Below, in pieces: positions 6,856 through 7,660 of a stretch of 7,660 nt of DNA. A program made the position numbers and the translations under genes. The notes beneath the pieces were generated by a model. The model saw nothing but the letters and a program-made list of their open reading frames with translations. It had not been told where the DNA came from and searched no databases. The DNA comes from Betaproteobacteria bacterium (GTDB taxonomy: Bacteria > Pseudomonadota > Gammaproteobacteria > Burkholderiales > Burkholderiaceae_E), in the NCBI GenBank assembly GCA_009925965.1, contig RFPW01000098.1, positions 1 through 7,660 of the forward strand. The letters are read 5' to 3'. The first letter of the stretch is position 1. Every line of letters begins with the position of its first letter.

Positions 6856-7179
6856 ATGACCCACGTCGTCACCGAATCCTGCATCCGCTGCAAATACACC
6901 GATTGCGTCGACGTCTGCCCCGTGGACTGTTTTCGCGAAGGTCCCAACATGTTGGTCATTGACCCCGACGAATGCATCGACTGTGCAGTCTGCATTCCCG
7001 AGTGTCCGGTCAACGCCATCAAAGCTGAAGAAGATCTCGATCCCAACGAGGTCAAGTTCACGGCGCTCAACCTCGAGCTTGCACGCACGTGGCCGTCGAT
7101 TACCCGGACTAAGCCGTCTTTGTCGGACGCAGACGACTGGAAGGACGTACCCGAAAAATTGCAGCATCTCGCGCGCTAA
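6856..7179 (+). CDS. fdxA: 7Fe ferredoxin FdxA ([3Fe-4S] plus [4Fe-4S])
   Basis: This 107-aa soluble electron carrier is of the Azotobacter FdI type, whose usual length is 106-107 residues. Nine cysteines fall in the family pattern: Cys9, 12, 17, 21 and 25 in the first half and Cys40, 43, 46 and 50 in the second. By analogy with FdI, Cys9, 17 and 50 should hold the [3Fe-4S] cluster, and Cys21, 40, 43 and 46 the [4Fe-4S] cluster, while Cys12 and Cys25 are non-ligand. The acidic C-terminal extension after residue 55, ending in DDWKDVPEKLQHLAR, is also typical. The reading frame is open upstream to about 6700, but ATG 6856 gives the exact family N-terminus MTHVVTESCIRCKYTDC; no clear Shine-Dalgarno precedes it. 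It may share an mRNA with the gene 57 bp downstream, which could be its redox partner. FdxA proteins are broadly conserved and often redox- or iron-responsive, so the exact electron donor and acceptor are not known here. Confidence 0.95.
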   Translation: MTHVVTESCIRCKYTDCVDVCPVDCFREGPNMLVIDPDECIDCAVCIPECPVNAIKAEEDLDPNEVKFTALNLELARTWPSITRTKPSLSDADDWKDVPEKLQHLAR

Positions 7180-7236
7180 GTCACTCGAAGTTACGCCACG
7201 CCACGCTTAATCACGCGCAATCAGACAGCCCCTGAT

Positions 7237-7660
7237 ATGACTGCGGAAACTGTCGCAGTCGACGATGCCAACCAGGTCCTGGCGTTCGGGATAGCGTTCA
7301 GGGATCTCTACCGCGCAGGCGGTTTAGCCCGGATCGACGAAGCCTTTGTCGAGCAACTTCGCGAGCGAGATCCAACTCTCGCAGAGCGGTTACTGGCGGG
7401 CCGTTCCCAGCCTCGGAATTTAGGTCGGGCCGCGGAGGCTGAATTACTGCTCGCGCTCGGTCCGGAGCTCGAACAATTCATTGGCACATTGTTTGGCATC
7501 TCAGAGGCTGTCGCGGAGCTTGCCGAGACGGCGAATGCGGCGGAGCCATTCTTTCGAATCAAATGGAAGTTTGTTCGCCGTCAGGCTGCGCTGGGGATTT
7601 CACCGGACGAGGTGCGGGGTCTCGATGGGAGTGCACTGAGAAGCCAGTTACAGGGGTGGT
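7237..7660 (+). CDS. N-terminal part of an unidentified protein, possibly a large FAD-dependent oxidoreductase
   Basis: The frame is open to the right edge (141 residues seen). It begins MTAETVAVDDANQVLAFG and is rich in amphipathic, acidic helices. Notable stretches are GIAFRDLYRAGGLARIDEAF (18-37), AEAELLLALGPELEQFIGTLFGI (66-88) and EPFFRIKWKFVRRQAALGI (102-120). There are no cysteines, no nucleotide-binding glycine motif and no signal peptide in the visible part. From memory this resembles the N-terminal helical domain of large proteobacterial pyridine-nucleotide/FAD oxidoreductases related to the glutamate synthase small subunit, with Fe-S domains further on; this is tentative. ATG 7237 is the first start codon after the fdxA stop in the same frame, 57 bp downstream, suggesting co-transcription. 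No Shine-Dalgarno is seen, and a hairpin starts at the initiation codon. Coding is well supported by length and composition; function is not. Confidence 0.75.
   Translation, partial: MTAETVAVDDANQVLAFGIAFRDLYRAGGLARIDEAFVEQLRERDPTLAERLLAGRSQPRNLGRAAEAELLLALGPELEQFIGTLFGISEAVAELAETANAAEPFFRIKWKFVRRQAALGISPDEVRGLDGSALRSQLQGW
7238..7261 (+). repeat. Inverted repeat at the start codon of the last gene
   Basis: GACTGCG (7239-7245), an 8-nt loop, and CGCAGTC (7254-7260) form a perfect 7-bp stem, extended by a U-G pair (7238/7261). In mRNA it would include the UG of the AUG start codon. Confidence 0.5.

Noticed and set aside
7180..7236. Short gap after fdxA checked for a terminator or small RNA
   Set aside because: Only a short CGCCA/CGCCACG-type repetition is seen; there is no stable hairpin and no T-tract.

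Overview
The window looks like chromosomal DNA from a proteobacterium, most likely a betaproteobacterium of the Burkholderiales type. This rests on moderately high GC, the protein families present and their sequence style, and is inference; no rRNA or other phylogenetic marker is present. Coding density is high. I see no mobile elements, tRNAs, rRNAs or CRISPR arrays.

Layout, left to right. (1) A minus-strand gene cut by the left edge encodes the N-terminal 260 residues of a class V aminotransferase of the serine-glyoxylate type. (2) Divergent from it is a very large gene (about 1058 aa) for a fused FAD-linked 2-hydroxyacid oxidase/dehydrogenase with Fe-S and cysteine-rich CCG domains, a D-lactate/glycolate/D-2-hydroxyglutarate dehydrogenase-type flavoprotein. 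(3) It converges on the minus-strand operon phnC-phnD-phnE. The two are separated by a perfect 10-bp hairpin that overlaps the oxidase stop codon and probably serves as a shared terminator. (4) The phn operon encodes an ABC importer (ATPase, periplasmic binding protein, permease) very like the classical phosphonate importer of E. coli. Its genes are tightly packed: phnC and phnD overlap by 4 bp, and phnD and phnE are 3 bp apart. (5) A divergent promoter region of 139 bp separates phnC from fdxA, a 7Fe ferredoxin of the Azotobacter FdI type. (6) 57 bp downstream of fdxA, in the same direction, starts a protein cut by the right edge. It is tentatively the N-terminus of a large FAD-dependent oxidoreductase.

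How they may work together: the oxidase would oxidise a 2-hydroxyacid to a 2-oxoacid (glycolate to glyoxylate is one candidate), and the aminotransferase would turn glyoxylate into glycine using serine. This gives a plausible C2/serine-glyoxylate salvage pair driven from one intergenic region. The Phn importer would bring in a phosphonate (for example 2-aminoethylphosphonate), but no C-P lyase, phosphonatase or PhnY/PhnZ oxidative genes are in the window, so its catabolic partner must be elsewhere. A candidate Pho box with a correctly spaced -10 upstream of phnC suggests control by phosphate starvation. The ferredoxin and the last gene may form a separate electron-transfer unit.

Nothing here is clearly a new biological system. 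The points most worth following are the Pho-box candidate, the aminotransferase/oxidase pairing, the orphan phosphonate importer, and a start-codon hairpin in the last gene.
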